Shown here: positions 61,780 to 64,000 of the stretch, in pieces
Layout: each line of letters begins with the position of its first letter
Position numbering within the stretch: position 1 is the first letter of the stretch
NCBI RefSeq assembly: GCF_000208745.1
Contig: NC_030852.1
Location: 33,219,379 to 33,283,378, forward strand
Source of the DNA: Theobroma cacao
Taxonomy: Eukaryota; Streptophyta; Magnoliopsida; Malvales; Malvaceae
DNA length: 64,000 nt
Direction: 5' to 3'
Program-made: the position numbers and the translations under genes
The notes under the pieces: generated by a model
What the model was told of the DNA's origin: nothing
Seen by the model: only the letters and a program-made list of their open reading frames with translations
The model's database searches: none

Positions 61780-64000
61780 TTAGCCGGGAAAATCTGCCGG
61801 CGCTGGCCGGATCTTGATTTCCCGGCGACTTTCCATGCAGAGTTTTTTTCCCACTTTTTTCTTTGGTCTTTGTTATTGGGTCTTCGGTATTTTTTTTTTA
61901 GCAGAAGAAATTTCAAAGCTAAAGAAAGAGAAAGGGAGAGAGAAAAGCGGAGTGGGTAGGGTAAGAGAGAAATAAGGGGGACATGAGAGAGTGTGAGGGG
62001 GTATTGCCTCGACGCGCTGACACGCCCCGTCAAGGCGAGCGTGGGGGAGAATGAAGGGGGGAGCATGTTGATGGGAACTGGTGCAATGAGGTAACACCAG
62101 AGTCCCACGTACGAAAACATTTACTACCTGACACAGGTTGTCAGGAACAGGTGATTGGAGAGTACAAGACACGCGCCTCAAAAGGTTCTAGTTTTGGTAT
62201 CGCTTTCATGCTTCGGCCTTTAATATTTCTTCTCTTTTTAATTTTTTTTCCCCAACCATTTTCTCCTTCTTTTCTCTTTTGTGTTGTTGGGGTCTTGTTT
62301 GTCTTGTCTGTTTCCTTCCCTTCCTTTTCTTTTTCTTTAGATTTGGAATTTCAGGATTTTTTTTAAAAAAAAAAACTCATCTTCTAATTGTTTATTGGTT
62401 ATATATGGGTGGGATTTATTTTTCTTTTTTGGCAGACAGAGCAGAGTTTCGTTAAATGGAGTTTCCTTTTGTGACCTGCTGTTCATGTGGTTTTTATCAG
62501 AATGTGGACATAAAAAGGGCAACCTAGGAATTTAATGAATCCCCCTCCCTCAACCAGTTCTTCTTCGGCAGTGTTGACCAAAGACATCCAAAAGAAATTG
62601 CCTTGAAAAAGTTCACCAAACACCATATGCAATCAAACCCATTCTTTTACTAAATTTTAAATGCAGGAGATACAACTAATAGTTTTTATTTTGATTTGAT
62701 TTGATTTTGATTAATTTATCAAATAAGCGGCTACTTAAGACATTGACAAAGATCAAAAGAAATCCAGCCATTCAAATTAGCTCTTAATCACAACAATAAT
62801 CTTCACCTTCTTCCCAACTAATTGTGTCAAGCTAATCATGGCAAACACATTAATTAATATCATGGACACATCATTCCTTTAGATTGTGATATAGAAAAAA
62901 AAAAAAAAAAAGGTCATTAACCCAAGCAGCTGGCCTTAAAATAAGCATTAGTAACAGCAATGTGTTCCATGTACAATATATTTTATATCCACCCAATTGG
63001 CCTATTTGTATTTAAGAACAATTTTTTTTTTTTTTTTACAAACTTGCTCTTCAAGGTTTGTGGAAAATAAGGGTTTTCCAAATTTAGTTATTACTCTTTT
63101 ATTATCGATCATTTACGTCATAAAAATGAAGATAGAAAATGATTTTTTTACTTAAAATAGTTCATGATACATATTATATAATCTTAAGAAATTAAAAACG
63201 CACGAAGCTTCTTTAAAATTTCATTCTACTTGATGTAAAATAATTTGGAATTACATCTCTATCTATATAAAGAAAAAAGAAGAAGAAGAAGAAGAAAATA
63301 ACATCTCTCTTTTGAGTTAGACACTGCAAGTTCAAACTTTCTTTCCAAACATGGAAAAGATTTATCTTGTTTTTCTGTTTATTTTGTCCATTAGTGGGGG
63401 GGAGAGAATATTTAAGCTTGCTACTTCTCTTCTGGAACAAAGGTAATTACTAATTAAATCTGGATTGTTGGGAAGGGCAAGAGTTGATTAAATTGTCAAG
63501 TGAAGTTTAGTTGGGATCCTTAAATGGAGCACAAGGCTTTATATCATAGTACTATAAATGAAAGAAATGGTCAGTTTTTAATGCCTTAGTTGTCAATGTC
63601 CATTGAGTCAATTACCATATGTCACCCAACTGTCATCCACCTTAGTGTCGGACTGTAGGGTTTTGAACCCATAGACAAGGAAGGTAATCCATATATGCTT
63701 GAGCCAACAATTTTGAAATCTACCCCAATTCCCAAAGGAAAAAAAAGAAAGAAAAAGAAAGGATAGATCCCATGATTAAAGATGTACTACCGCAAGTTAA
63801 TAAAAGTTCAATCTTGGCTTGAAAGAATAATGACCTTTTTTTTTTTTTTTTTTACATACCAATTCTGAGGATGCAAATGGAAAATTATTAAAGTGACTTT
63901 CTACCTAGAAATTCTAGTGCATGCTTCAAAGAGTGAAAAAATTTACAAAACCAATCCATTTTGTTTCTAGTAGTGGGTCTCTCTTTACTAGGACAAGAAA
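61780..64000. other. Promoter of hAT-derived gene and terminal spacer
   Basis: From 61780 to about 62150 the minus strand is CT-rich, with leader-like character. Beyond that, pyrimidine-rich tracts (62220-62340), A/T runs and an AT-rich spacer follow. A 31-codon ORF at 63351-63446 starts with a signal-peptide-like stretch, but no gene is established. Nothing else is recognised up to the window edge. Confidence 0.45.

Overview
This window is nuclear DNA from a flowering plant, most likely a rosid eudicot. The genes have many short exons with GT-AG introns, the spacers are AT-rich, and every recognisable protein belongs to a land-plant family. I cannot name the species. I see no bacterial operon, CRISPR array, rRNA or tRNA gene.

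Layout. At 39-520 (+) is the last exon of an LRR receptor-like kinase with atypical kinase motifs. An IBA57-type Fe-S assembly factor lies at 1745-4021 (-). An 8 kb spacer follows, holding a retroposon 3' end, a diverged direct repeat and a GC-richer island. Next come a DUF1442 protein (12236-12987, +), a GGQ release-factor/ribosome-rescue protein (13771-16306, -), a myeloid-leukemia-factor-like protein (17185-18826, -) and a DHHC palmitoyltransferase (20228-23519, -). A 6 kb spacer (23.5-29.9 kb) carries hAT-like transposon remnants. Then follow an IRKI/GIL1-like protein (29895-31511, +), a 21-exon Sec1/Munc18 gene of the KEULE type (35190-42775, +), and a class II CPD photolyase (43363-46436, -) convergent with it. 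A 12.8 kb spacer (46.4-59.2 kb) holds two small assembly duplications, each around a single N, and some regulatory-looking islands. Last is a single-exon, probably domesticated hAT-transposase-derived gene (59244-61598, -) with an overlapping upstream ORF. The final 2.4 kb has no clear gene.

I rebuilt exon structures by hand from splice signals, reading-frame continuity and family similarity. In all eight multi-exon genes wholly inside the window the exon phases close and the protein length looks normal for the family. The genes are not a pathway. They cover organellar Fe-S assembly and translation rescue, vesicle fusion, protein lipidation, DNA repair and signalling. From memory, DUF1442, KEULE, PHR1 and a hAT-like gene also sit near one another on Arabidopsis chromosome 1 (about At1g12320-At1g12380), with a paralogous block near At1g62840-At1g62870 that includes the release factor. 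The region therefore looks like an old collinear block.

I found no convincing undescribed multi-gene system. The items most worth a second look are the overlapping uORF and lost catalytic residue of the hAT-derived gene, a GC-AG intron in the photolyase, G-box/TGACG clusters in gene-free DNA, a splice-competent non-coding segment at 57-58.3 kb, and the two N-associated duplications.
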